DNA of 37,351 nucleotides from Gammaproteobacteria bacterium (lineage in GTDB: Bacteria; Pseudomonadota; Gammaproteobacteria; Pseudomonadales; Azotimanducaceae): positions 1-37,351 of the forward strand of contig PBAA01000048.1 of assembly GCA_002715785.1 (NCBI GenBank). Direction: 5' to 3'. The position numbers were made by a program, and so were the translations under genes. A model generated the notes under the pieces. That model saw only the letters and a list, made by a program, of their open reading frames with translations. It ran no database searches and was not told the origin of the DNA. Positions 26,191 to 34,443 of the stretch are shown piece after piece; positions within the stretch are counted from its first letter, which is position 1, and each line of letters starts with the position of its first letter.

Positions 26191-27365
26191 TCTTTGAGTA
26201 CGATGCTATTTGTTAGTTCCCAGGAGATAAACACTTCATCGCTCGAATCGAGGGTGGGCACGGATGCTCGAAATTGATTTTGTGCGCTGATCTCGATGAC
26301 GTTCGAAGTATTAGTCGCAACTCGATAAATCGTGCGATTTCCATAGTAACCGAGGTCCGTTACCACGCCTTTGATAGACGTGGTGAATTCAGACGATATG
26401 GGCTCCTTGCTGATCGCAATTTTCTCCGGTCGAACAGCTAGCCAGACTTTACTTCCCGCGTGGACTCCCGGCGTTGGCGGAGCTTTGATGACACCGATGT
26501 CTACGGTATCAATGAGCAAGTACTGATTGGTGATAGCCGTGACGTTGCCCTCAAACATATTCATAGTCCCGAAAAAATCGGCGACAAAGCGATTTGAGGG
26601 GGATTCGTAGACATGGGTCGGGGTACCCATTTGTACAAACTTGCCTTCGTCCATGACCGCGATTCTCGTTGCCAAATTCATGGCCTCTTCCTGATCATGG
26701 GTGACGACGACGAACGTAATACCGAGTTCATGTTGTATGTTCATCAGCTCGAATTGAGTACGCTGCCTGAGCTTCTTATCCAACGCTGCCAACGGTTCAT
26801 CTAGAAGAAGAACTTTGGGCTTTTTCACCAGCGCCCGTGCCAGCGCAACGCGTTGTAGTTGGCCGCCGGAAAGTTGGTGGGGTTTTCGTTTTTCGTAACC
26901 GGAGAGTTGAACTAGCGACAGTATTTGAGCAACTTGTTCACCGATTCGTGCCTTATCGATACCTTCTTTCCTCAGTCCGTACGCGACGTTGTTCTCAACG
27001 GTCATGTGCGGAAAAACCGCGTAGGATTGAACCATCATATTCACGGGACGCTGATAAGGGGCCAGTCCGGACATGTCGATCCCATCGATGAGGATCCGGC
27101 CGGCCGAAGGTGTTTCGAAGCCTGCAAGCATGCGAAGCAACGTTGTTTTACCGCACCCGGAACCCCCGAGAATTGCAAATAACTCACCTTGGGAAATGTC
27201 GAGATCGACGCCGTCCACGACCGTGACGCCATCGAACTGTTTCGATAGGTTCTCAATTCGAACAAACGGCTCGGTGTTGGCGTTGCCCCCATTGCTCGCT
27301 CGGACAGGTTCCGGTCCGGCTTGATCTTGCGTGCCGTCGCCTGATTTGTTTACCGGGATCGTCAT
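26187..27365 (-). CDS. potG: Polyamine ABC transporter, ATP-binding protein (PotA/PotG type)
   Basis: A 392-aa ATPase that powers the importer on the cytoplasmic side. Seen: Walker A GGSGCGKT (about residues 67-74), signature LSGGQLQRVALARAL, Walker B VLLLDEPLAALD, and switch His in FVVVTHDQEEA. A C-terminal TOBE-like regulatory domain (IKAPPTPGVHAGSKVWLAVRPEKIAI) follows. The frame opens at an ATG at 27389, but the ATG at 27365 overlaps the binding-protein stop by 4 bases exactly as at the other junctions of this operon, so I use it. The first 30 or so residues are polar and low-complexity before the ATPase core begins at FVRIENLSKQFDG. Confidence 0.93.
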   Translation of the reverse strand: MTIPVNKSGDGTQDQAGPEPVRASNGGNANTEPFVRIENLSKQFDGVTVVDGVDLDISQGELFAILGGSGCGKTTLLRMLAGFETPSAGRILIDGIDMSGLAPYQRPVNMMVQSYAVFPHMTVENNVAYGLRKEGIDKARIGEQVAQILSLVQLSGYEKRKPHQLSGGQLQRVALARALVKKPKVLLLDEPLAALDKKLRQRTQFELMNIQHELGITFVVVTHDQEEAMNLATRIAVMDEGKFVQMGTPTHVYESPSNRFVADFFGTMNMFEGNVTAITNQYLLIDTVDIGVIKAPPTPGVHAGSKVWLAVRPEKIAISKEPISSEFTTSIKGVVTDLGYYGNRTIYRVATNTSNVIEISAQNQFRASVPTLDSSDEVFISWELTNSIVLKE

Positions 27366-28474
27366 AGACCCGATTTCACTCGCGTCCATACTCGCGACCG
27401 TAGTCGTTCTAATTTCGGATGCAGCGTTTGAGTAGCGCTTAGTCGCTTGAGCGTGGCTGCGTCGGGATAGATGGCCGGATCCGTTACGATGTCGGCATCC
27501 ATCAATAGGCTTGCTTCCCGGTTAGCGTTGGCATAGCCAATGAAGTTCGAGACCTCAGCGATAACATCGGGACGCATGATGAAATCCAAGAATAAGTGCG
27601 CACCGTATACATTCGCAGCGCCGGCGGGAATATAGGCAACGTCGAACCAGATGAGTGACCCCTCAGTTGGGATCGTGTAACCGAGGGTTATATCGATACC
27701 GGCGTCGGCTGCACGGCGGTTCGCCACTGAGTAGTCGCCCGACCAGCTCATTGCGATACAAACTTCTTTGGCCGGCAAATCGAGTAAAAGTTTGGTGGAA
27801 CTGAAGTATTTAACGTGCGGTCGAATCGAACGCAATAACTGTTCTGCCTGCTGCAAGTGCGCCGGCTCAACCGAGTTCGAATCGTGACCGAGGTAAAGCA
27901 TCGCCATACCAATAACCTCGCTGGCCGAATCCAATAGTGACACGCCGCAATCCGCGAACTTGGACACCGTTTCGGGATCGAAAATCAACTGCGCACTGCC
28001 GACAGGCGCGTTTGGCATGCGTTCGGCCACCATCGCCTTGTTGTATGAAAAACCGGTCGTTCCCCACATATATGGGACGCCATATTGATTACCCGGATCG
28101 TATTTAGCGAAATTTGTGAGAAGCACAGGATCCAGGTTCCCCCAGTTTGAAAGCCGTTCTTTATCGAGCGGTTGAAATACGCCTATCGGTATAAGCCGCG
28201 CAGAGTTGGTGGCGGCATGTACGATCACGTCATACCCGGACTTTCCTGCCATGAGTTTTGCGTCAACGATCTGGGCGGAATCATAAACGTCGTAGTTGAC
28301 TTTGATCCCGTACTCGTCTTCGAAGTTCTCTAACGTGGTTTCGCCGATGTAGTCGGCCCAGTTGTAGACGTTAAGGACTTTTCCATCATTTTCGGAAGCA
28401 AAGACACCTGCACCCGCGGTGATCAGTATCGCGGCTGTGGATCGCGTGAACATTAAGAGCGGTACCCGTCTCAT
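27362..28474 (-). CDS. potF: Periplasmic polyamine-binding protein (PotD/PotF type)
   Basis: The solute-binding protein of the importer, 370 aa. An N-terminal signal peptide (MRRVPLLMFTRSTAAILITAGAGVFA) precedes LNVYNWADYIGETTLENFEDEYG, the classic opening of PotD/PotF proteins. A VPYMWGTTGFSYNK segment and a central MSWSGDYSVANRR follow. EGSLIWFDVAYIPAGA is the polyamine-clamping region, with its conserved Trp and Asp. It is the first gene of the five-gene chain ending in aguA. The ATG at 28474 has no clear ribosome site. It is divergent from the spermidine dehydrogenase gene across about 145 bases, which should hold both promoters. The named substrate (putrescine or spermidine) is inferred. 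Confidence 0.92.
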   Translation of the reverse strand: MRRVPLLMFTRSTAAILITAGAGVFASENDGKVLNVYNWADYIGETTLENFEDEYGIKVNYDVYDSAQIVDAKLMAGKSGYDVIVHAATNSARLIPIGVFQPLDKERLSNWGNLDPVLLTNFAKYDPGNQYGVPYMWGTTGFSYNKAMVAERMPNAPVGSAQLIFDPETVSKFADCGVSLLDSASEVIGMAMLYLGHDSNSVEPAHLQQAEQLLRSIRPHVKYFSSTKLLLDLPAKEVCIAMSWSGDYSVANRRAADAGIDITLGYTIPTEGSLIWFDVAYIPAGAANVYGAHLFLDFIMRPDVIAEVSNFIGYANANREASLLMDADIVTDPAIYPDAATLKRLSATQTLHPKLERLRSRVWTRVKSGL

Positions 28475-28618
28475 GAGGGGATCAAGCTAACACAATAAAA
28501 GTTGACGTTTGCCCCAGTCGAATGAACGTGCTCACTACCCCGTCGGCGAATAGGAAGCGAAGCGTTGACCATGAGATGATCACAGAGAGCGAGGTTGGAA
28601 ATTGCGCAGAAAACGGCC

Positions 28619-30463
28619 ATGAATTCGGACCAATACCTTGGCATGTACCGGGCAATTACGCGGCGTGATTTTATCGGTGGGATGGCGGTAACCGCGGCTG
28701 GGTTGGGGTTCACAGGCCGTATTGCGGCAGACAATTACCAGGCCTATCCGCCGGCACGGACGGGTATGCGGGGTTCACATCCGGGCTCCTTTAACGTTAT
28801 GCACGAACTCGCGTTTAATGGAACGTCGCCGGGTAGCATTCCGGTTTCTGATACAGCGCCTTATGATCTTGTGGTTGTCGGTGGCGGCCTCAGTGGCTTA
28901 TCCGCGGCGTATTTCTATCGGGTAGCCAACCCCGGCGCTCGGGTCCTAATTTTGGACAATCACGATGATTTTGGCGGGCACGCGAAGCGCAACGAGTTCT
29001 CCTATCAGGGCAAGACGCATATCGGTTTTGGCGGTAGCCAAACGCTCGAGAATCCGGGGCAATTCAGTAAGGTGACCAAAAACTTGCTCCGTGAGCTAAC
29101 CGTGGATGTTTCCGAGTTCTACGAAGCTTTCGATCAGTCTTTCGCGAGAAACCATGGGCTACGGAGTCAAGTTTTTTTTGACAAGGAGCATTACGGTATC
29201 GATCGCCTGGTACCCATAACGCTCAACGAATACCTGGATCCTGGTTTCGCGAATCAGGCGAACAACGTGCCGTTATCGGAACGTGCGCGCGCTGAGTTGC
29301 TGAATTTGATGACCAACAATCAACGGTCGTTAAGGCACCTCAATCGCCGCCAGCGCCGAGAATTTCTTGGCAGCATCAGCATCGAGCAATTTCTTCGCGA
29401 ACATTTGGGGTGTGGGGATGAAGTGGTCCATTTGTTGGGGAAAATAACCCTTAACTATTGGGCCTTAGGAATCGACGCGCTCTCGGCCCGCGACGCCGTC
29501 GACATGTGGTTACCTGGATTTGGCGGCTTATTGCGTCAACGTGATGTGGATGAAGAACCGTATATTTTTCACTTCCCCGATGGGAATGCGTCGCTGGCGC
29601 GATTGCTGGTCAAAAAACTGATCCCCGCAATTACTTCAGCTGACAACATGCATGAAATGGTTACTGCACGAATTGACTACGAAGCGTTAGATCAACCAGA
29701 CGAGGATGTGCGGATCAGGCTTAACAGTACCGTGACCAATGTTGCCGAGGTCCAGAATACGCACGGTTCAAACGTGAGAATTCAGTACGCCACAGGCGGT
29801 CAGTTGTTTGACGTGTACGGTAAAAACTGCGTTCTCGCTTGTTACCACCGGGTTATTCCGCATATTTGTCCAGCACTACCTGCCGAGCAGAAAGCGGCCC
29901 TCGCGCAAAGTGTCAAGGGACCATTGGTGTACACCAACGTGTTGATTCGAAACTGGCACGCGCTGAAGAACTTGCACATCGGCAGGGTGTACTGCCCCAA
30001 CGGGCGCTATCACTCGATAGCAATGGACTTCCCTGTCAGCCTCGGTGGGTACGAATTCGCCAAGACGCCCGACGACCCGGTCGTATTACGTCTTGTCCAC
30101 GTGCCGTATACGCCAGGAACAGGCTTAAGTGCGAAAGATCAGTGGCGACTCGGTAGACGTCAAATGATGGCGCAGTCGTTCGCCGATCACGAAAGAAGCA
30201 TCAGGCAACAACTCACCTCCATTCTCGAACCGGGCGGATTTAACGCAAGCCGGGACATAGAAGCGATTACCGTTAATCGTTGGCCGCATGGCTATACATA
30301 CGAATACATTCCTCTGTGGGATAAATATTCGGGCGAGGGGCCGCATGTTCGGGCAAGAAAGACGCAAGGTCGCATTGCCATCGCGGGCAGTGATTCCGGC
30401 GCCAGCGCTTACGCACAGGCGGCCATCGATCAGGCGTTTCGTGCTGTTAACGAACTTGTTTGA
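28619..30463 (+). CDS. spdH: Spermidine dehydrogenase (SpdH-like), Tat-exported FAD oxidoreductase
   Basis: A 614-aa flavoprotein predicted to cut spermidine in the periplasm to 1,3-diaminopropane and 4-aminobutyraldehyde. The N-terminus has a twin-arginine signal, TRRDFIGGMAVTAAGLGFTG (Arg 15-16). The FAD motif VVVGGGLSGLSAAYF follows, then IGFGGSQTLENPGQFS. The end is GRIAIAGSDSGASAYAQAAIDQA, the C-terminal FAD segment. Length and layout match Pseudomonas SpdH. The frame opens at a TTG at 28595. I use the ATG at 28619, and an ATG at 28643 is also possible because it still leaves a short n-region before RR. It is divergent from the polyamine transporter, which would import the products. Confidence 0.85.
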   Translation: MNSDQYLGMYRAITRRDFIGGMAVTAAGLGFTGRIAADNYQAYPPARTGMRGSHPGSFNVMHELAFNGTSPGSIPVSDTAPYDLVVVGGGLSGLSAAYFYRVANPGARVLILDNHDDFGGHAKRNEFSYQGKTHIGFGGSQTLENPGQFSKVTKNLLRELTVDVSEFYEAFDQSFARNHGLRSQVFFDKEHYGIDRLVPITLNEYLDPGFANQANNVPLSERARAELLNLMTNNQRSLRHLNRRQRREFLGSISIEQFLREHLGCGDEVVHLLGKITLNYWALGIDALSARDAVDMWLPGFGGLLRQRDVDEEPYIFHFPDGNASLARLLVKKLIPAITSADNMHEMVTARIDYEALDQPDEDVRIRLNSTVTNVAEVQNTHGSNVRIQYATGGQLFDVYGKNCVLACYHRVIPHICPALPAEQKAALAQSVKGPLVYTNVLIRNWHALKNLHIGRVYCPNGRYHSIAMDFPVSLGGYEFAKTPDDPVVLRLVHVPYTPGTGLSAKDQWRLGRRQMMAQSFADHERSIRQQLTSILEPGGFNASRDIEAITVNRWPHGYTYEYIPLWDKYSGEGPHVRARKTQGRIAIAGSDSGASAYAQAAIDQAFRAVNELV

Positions 30464-30518
30464 GACGCGGCTACGGGACCAGCGATATTGGGTCGTCAAA
30501 CACTAATGATCAGGCTGA

Positions 30519-31718
30519 TCAATGAAGAGATTTCACCGGGATATTGGCCGCAGCGCTCGGTATTTTGTCTCTAATGAAATCCGCGAAATGCTTGACCAAG
30601 TTTTCTTTGTCTGACAGAACGCCACTTTGATAACTGCTGGAAATTAGTCCTTTCTGTACGGACTCGATGAGGTCGTTGTCTTCGTCTTGCACCCGATCGT
30701 TAATTCGAGAATTGAGGTATCGAGTCGCTCGCATGGCGCGCGAATCATCTTGAAGAACGTACGACTGACAACGAAGTAGTGACTTTCCTGGCGCAACGGG
30801 CAAGATCTGAAAGAAATTCACTTGGTCAGGATAACAATCAAAAAAGTTATTGGGATACAGCGCGTAATAAGTCCAGCGGCGGCGCATCTCTTTCGGAAGA
30901 TGCGTCTGGTCAGGTAACAGTTTGTTGTAGGCTTCAGCGCTCCAACTCGGTTGGGGACGGGCGCGCATTTTATGGCTTAATCGTGCGACATCCGGGCCGA
31001 GTGGTTCCCGATCGTATTGCTCTTCCATCAGCCCGAAGAGACCACGATGGCCGATGAAAAAATGATAGTCCTCAATAAAATTCTCGACTCCTACTTTCCA
31101 GTCGGCGTCGACGGCGTGGGTCCACATTACGGGTTTCGTCTCGGATTTTTCCTCAGGGGTCATCAAAAGTGTTTGATACGCCATGAACTCTTCGTGAACG
31201 GGTGACATCCTTTCGGCGACACCAGCCCCTTCCGATCGAAATCTGATGAAGATAAATCCGCCGTAGATTTCCATGTCGACAGGCGATAACGCGAAGTGCT
31301 GTGCGTCGTGGGGAAGAAAACTCGTGGGGTGTCCGATTGCTGTGCGGTTGCCTTCCAGATCGTAAGTCCAACCGTGATAGGGACAAACAAACTTTCCTGG
31401 GCACGTTCCACGGTCGTCGTTGAGCAAGATATGCGCGCGATGCCGGCATACGTTATGGAATGCTTTTATCTCGTCGTCTTGCGTGCGAACGACGACAGCG
31501 CGTTCTTCGTAGAGTTGAAAAGTGATGTAACAACCAGGTTCAGGAAGGTCGCTGGTGTGACCCACCAATTGCCACGACGAGAGGAATATCTTCTGTTTTT
31601 CTGCCTCAAAAAAGTCCTGACTATAATAAACCCAGGCCGGAAGAGTGGCCGTTAGATGACCAACGGAATCCGGCTCTATTTCTCCTTGATCACGGGGTTT
31701 GTCGGGTTGAACGGCCAC
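30519..31718 (-). CDS. Rieske non-heme iron oxygenase, alpha subunit
   Basis: A 399-residue ring-hydroxylating or N-demethylating oxygenase. The Rieske [2Fe-2S] ligands are in CRHRAH and, about 20 residues later, CPYHGW. The mononuclear iron site is in ENFIEDYHFFIGHRGLF (bridging and two His). Size and motifs fit the group acting on quaternary or methylated amines (choline, carnitine and stachydrine-type oxygenases) as well as aromatic enzymes. The frame extends to 31925, but that part overlaps the divergent gene and lacks family features. A GTG at 31718, with AAGGGA seven bases upstream, starts the family-like sequence. The ribosome site lies inside a hairpin (31726-31740). No reductase or ferredoxin partner is visible. 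It converges on spdH and is divergent from puuB, so an amine substrate is inferred. Confidence 0.9.
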   Translation of the reverse strand: MAVQPDKPRDQGEIEPDSVGHLTATLPAWVYYSQDFFEAEKQKIFLSSWQLVGHTSDLPEPGCYITFQLYEERAVVVRTQDDEIKAFHNVCRHRAHILLNDDRGTCPGKFVCPYHGWTYDLEGNRTAIGHPTSFLPHDAQHFALSPVDMEIYGGFIFIRFRSEGAGVAERMSPVHEEFMAYQTLLMTPEEKSETKPVMWTHAVDADWKVGVENFIEDYHFFIGHRGLFGLMEEQYDREPLGPDVARLSHKMRARPQPSWSAEAYNKLLPDQTHLPKEMRRRWTYYALYPNNFFDCYPDQVNFFQILPVAPGKSLLRCQSYVLQDDSRAMRATRYLNSRINDRVQDEDNDLIESVQKGLISSSYQSGVLSDKENLVKHFADFIRDKIPSAAANIPVKSLH

Positions 31719-31725
31719 GTCAAGA

Positions 31726-31740
31726 TCCCTTGATAAGGGA
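31726..31740 (-). promoter_or_regulatory. Hairpin covering the ribosome site of the Rieske oxygenase gene
   Basis: The minus strand reads TCCCTT-ATC-AAGGGA, a perfect 6-bp stem with a 3-base loop. Its right arm is the AAGGGA Shine-Dalgarno sequence for the GTG start at 31718. Folding of the mRNA would hide the ribosome site, which could make translation sensitive to temperature, a ligand or a protein. The stem is short, so the effect may be mild. The arrangement is seen directly; the regulatory role is inferred. Confidence 0.4.
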
Positions 31741-31905
31741 AAATCGTACAAATAATGCGCGAAATTTATTGGGCACAGTCGATCACGGAGCGCCAGATTT
31801 TTGGGAATTCTACCATGGCGAATTCTGTGTATTTTCGTGGTTAGACCAGACAAGATGTGCCCCCCTACAATGGGGACTCGAACCAAACTGCTATAGGGAT
31901 CCAGC

Positions 31906-33174
31906 TTGCCTGCTGAAGAACACACCGGCTCATATTACGCCGCAACGCGGACGGATCGGACGGCCTATCCTCCGCTTGATGGAGAAGAGGAAACGGAGGT
32001 CTGCATTGTCGGCGGTGGATTCACTGGCGTTGCTTGTGCGCTCACGCTTATCGAACGGGGCCATCGGGTGACGCTCCTGGAGCAGCACAGAATCAGTTGG
32101 GGGGCGTCAGGACGAAACGGCGGTCAGCTCATTCATGGATTAGGGGGTACCAAACAGCTGGGCCGCTTTCTCAGTGAAGATAAAATTCGGGCCCTTCATT
32201 ACCGCGGCAATGACATCATCAAAGGACGAATCGAAAAGTATCAGATCCAATGTGACCTAAAGGCCGGGTTCATCGAAGTTGCATTCAAACAAAGTCAGAT
32301 GGACGGGCTGGTTGAGGATTACGAGGAACACCGAGAGTGGAATTTGGATGAACATTTGCGGTTGGTAGATCGTGACGAACTGAAGTCATTGCTGGGTACC
32401 GACGTCTACATCGGCGGGATGATCAACGACCTTGACGGACATCTGCATCCGCTCAACCTATGCGCAGGTGAAGCGCGAGCTGCGGCGGGGCTGGGTGCGA
32501 GCATCCATGAGCAAACTGAAGTGATCGATATAGTTCATGGCGACAAGGTTCGCGTTGTCACTCGGCAGGGGGCAGTAATCGCCGACAAGGTATTGTTAGC
32601 GGGAAATGCGTACCAGCATCTGGAACTGAAGAAACTCTCTGGCCTGGTGTTCCCGGCAGGAAGCTTCATTATTGCAACGGAACCTCTACCTGACGATGTG
32701 ACGGACCGGATCAACCCGACCGACCTGGCTGTTTGCGATCTCAACAACGTTCTTGATTACTACAGACTGTCTGCCGACAAGCGGCTGTTGTTCGGGGGTC
32801 GGTGCAACTATTCCGGAAAAGTACCTACGAGTATTGAAGACAGCATGGTGCCGAGGATGCTAAAGGTCTACCCCGAGCTTGAAGGTAAGAGAATTGATTA
32901 TGCGTGGGGCGGCAACATAGGCATCGTCGTGAATCGGGTCCCTTGCATGGGGCGCGTCACCGACAATATTTTCTATTCGATGGGATATTCAGGCCATGGT
33001 GTGGCACCGACCCACATTGCCGCGGAGATCGTGGCTGATGCGATGGACGGTGCCACCGACGTACTACAAGCGTACGAGAACATCAGCCACTTCCGAATAC
33101 CCTTTGGACAATGGTTTGGGAATCAGATCGTTGCCTTAGGCATGTTGTATTACCGGCTGCTTGACGAGCTCTAG
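31906..33174 (+). CDS. puuB: Gamma-glutamylputrescine oxidoreductase
   Basis: A 422-aa FAD oxidase of the DAO family that oxidises gamma-glutamylputrescine to gamma-glutamyl-gamma-aminobutyraldehyde, releasing ammonia and H2O2. It follows E. coli PuuB closely in order: EEHTGSYYAA at the start, VCIVGGGFTGVACALTL (FAD motif), WGASGRNGGQLIHG, GGHLHPLNLCAGEA-like LDGHLHPLNLCAGEA, VLLAGNAYQHL, NVLDYYRLSADKRLLFGG and YSMGYSGHGVAPTHIA. The start is a TTG at 31906 with AGGGA six bases upstream. No ATG fits, and E. coli PuuB begins at the equivalent residue. It is the partner of puuA at 13247-14623, 17 kb away. PuuC and PuuD, the next steps, are not in the window. Confidence 0.9.
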   Translation: MPAEEHTGSYYAATRTDRTAYPPLDGEEETEVCIVGGGFTGVACALTLIERGHRVTLLEQHRISWGASGRNGGQLIHGLGGTKQLGRFLSEDKIRALHYRGNDIIKGRIEKYQIQCDLKAGFIEVAFKQSQMDGLVEDYEEHREWNLDEHLRLVDRDELKSLLGTDVYIGGMINDLDGHLHPLNLCAGEARAAAGLGASIHEQTEVIDIVHGDKVRVVTRQGAVIADKVLLAGNAYQHLELKKLSGLVFPAGSFIIATEPLPDDVTDRINPTDLAVCDLNNVLDYYRLSADKRLLFGGRCNYSGKVPTSIEDSMVPRMLKVYPELEGKRIDYAWGGNIGIVVNRVPCMGRVTDNIFYSMGYSGHGVAPTHIAAEIVADAMDGATDVLQAYENISHFRIPFGQWFGNQIVALGMLYYRLLDEL

Positions 33175-33398
33175 ATGCGCTGTCTTTGAAACGATCGACG
33201 ACGACGTGAGCTGATTAAAACGGCGCCTCCGCCGATAAACACCATCGGCAGGAGCGGCACGACCAGTTCCACCCAAGCGCCAATCGTTGAGCCCGAAAGC
33301 TGTTGAAAAACGAGCGGTGCCCAGGCATTCCCAAATACGAGCAGGTAGGCGCCGAAAAAAACCATCACGATCGCAATACACCATGAGGCTGCCTTCAC
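33171..33398 (-). CDS. Small two-pass membrane protein
   Basis: A 75-aa frame with two clear hydrophobic segments (WCIAIVMVFFGAYLLVFGNAW and VELVVPLLPMVFIGGGAVLI) and a strongly basic tail (SSRRRRSFQRQR), which by the positive-inside rule would face the cytoplasm. The GTG start at 33398 has no evident ribosome site. The 3' end overlaps the end of puuB by 4 bases, tail to tail. An overlapping longer frame exists but lacks this membrane pattern. No function is recognised. Confidence 0.5.
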   Translation of the reverse strand: MKAASWCIAIVMVFFGAYLLVFGNAWAPLVFQQLSGSTIGAWVELVVPLLPMVFIGGGAVLISSRRRRSFQRQRI

Positions 33399-33444
33399 CG
33401 GAATTTTGATCCATGGTCATGTCGAAGGCATTTCGTATCGATCG

Positions 33445-34311
33445 TCATAACGGGTCCGATTGTGGCGTGGTTTTTTCTACTTGCAATTCATCTCGCCATT
33501 TCGTGATGTTCATCTCGATCGCTGCGAACCCGGCGACCCAAAGGAGTTCGTCCCACAAGTAAAGCCAATGTGACAGTACAGCCCAGTAAACTCCAAATGT
33601 TAGAAGTATTAGGTACATAAGAATCTTAAGTGAATTGGCGACCGACAAGATGAAGCCTTCGGTGATGCCTCGATCTTGCAACCGGACGACAGTCTCTATC
33701 GCAAGTAGGATCAGGAGCCACAGCATCACTTCCCATAGATCCATCCAGGCGAGGACGCGCTCGAGTTCAAGGCCGACTTTGTCGGTCACGATCAAGCCGC
33801 TTGTCACCCAGTACAACTCTGTCGATGCGGACAATGTGTCGCATGTCTCGAGGGTGACGTCTGTGTATCCGAGGTTGTAAACGTACGATACGTCTTCACC
33901 TATCATGTCGCACAAGTTGGAGACGTTTTCGACGGCCAAGGTGGGTTGTAGGTTGATGGTCGTTAGAACGGCGGCATACAAGGTATGGGCAATCATTGCG
34001 TAGCAGCCAAAACGGACGCCGCGTACTACGTATGCCACCCAACCTTCCCAGTCTTCGTCCTCGAGAACATAAGTCTCAAGTTCGAGCATGCATAACAGAA
34101 GAATCCAGCCCACTAGGTCGATACTGGTGGCAAACTCGGCCATCCAATCAAAGATCGTGGATTCGCTCATCAGCGTGTAGGCAACTCTGTTCCAGTCTTC
34201 GGCTATGTAAAAGGCGAAGTTGACGAGAAGCAGCGCATAAACCGTCCATTTCAGGGCTTGCTGGATTTTGTGAGCGTTCCAGGTTCGGGTGGATGTGGTT
34301 GCGGGGCTCAT
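33445..34311 (-). CDS. Uncharacterised multi-pass membrane protein
   Basis: A 288-aa protein with about six hydrophobic segments: WTVYALLLVNFAFYIAEDW, SIDLVGWILLLCMLELETYVL, VRFGCYAMIAHTLYAAVLTT, LWEVMLWLLILLAIETVVRL, and a long C-terminal pair from LKILMYLILLTFGVYW to ELLWVAGFAAIE. Between the third and fourth lies a soluble region of about 70 residues with two Cys in matching CD pairs (NLCDMIGED and LETCDTLSAS), which could form a disulfide outside the membrane. Acidic residues follow several membrane segments. I do not recognise the family. It is divergent from another membrane protein gene (34444) across about 130 bases and follows the small membrane gene with a short gap, so these may be one functional set. 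Confidence 0.75.
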   Translation of the reverse strand: MSPATTSTRTWNAHKIQQALKWTVYALLLVNFAFYIAEDWNRVAYTLMSESTIFDWMAEFATSIDLVGWILLLCMLELETYVLEDEDWEGWVAYVVRGVRFGCYAMIAHTLYAAVLTTINLQPTLAVENVSNLCDMIGEDVSYVYNLGYTDVTLETCDTLSASTELYWVTSGLIVTDKVGLELERVLAWMDLWEVMLWLLILLAIETVVRLQDRGITEGFILSVANSLKILMYLILLTFGVYWAVLSHWLYLWDELLWVAGFAAIEMNITKWRDELQVEKTTPQSDPL

Positions 34312-34443
34312 TGGTGGATCATACTGGTGGGCTGGGCGAGTCCGAGTCCTCCATGACTACCGGCGTGGACGATGTAAGCAACTCGGTTTTCGTACAGTCG
34401 CGAAAGGAACAAAGTACGCTAAGGGCAACGATAGGAAAAGTCC

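Noticed and set aside
33136..33420. A 94-codon minus-strand frame overlapping the small membrane protein
   Set aside because: It lacks hydrophobic segments or a recognisable motif and overlaps a frame with two clear membrane segments; one of the two must be false.
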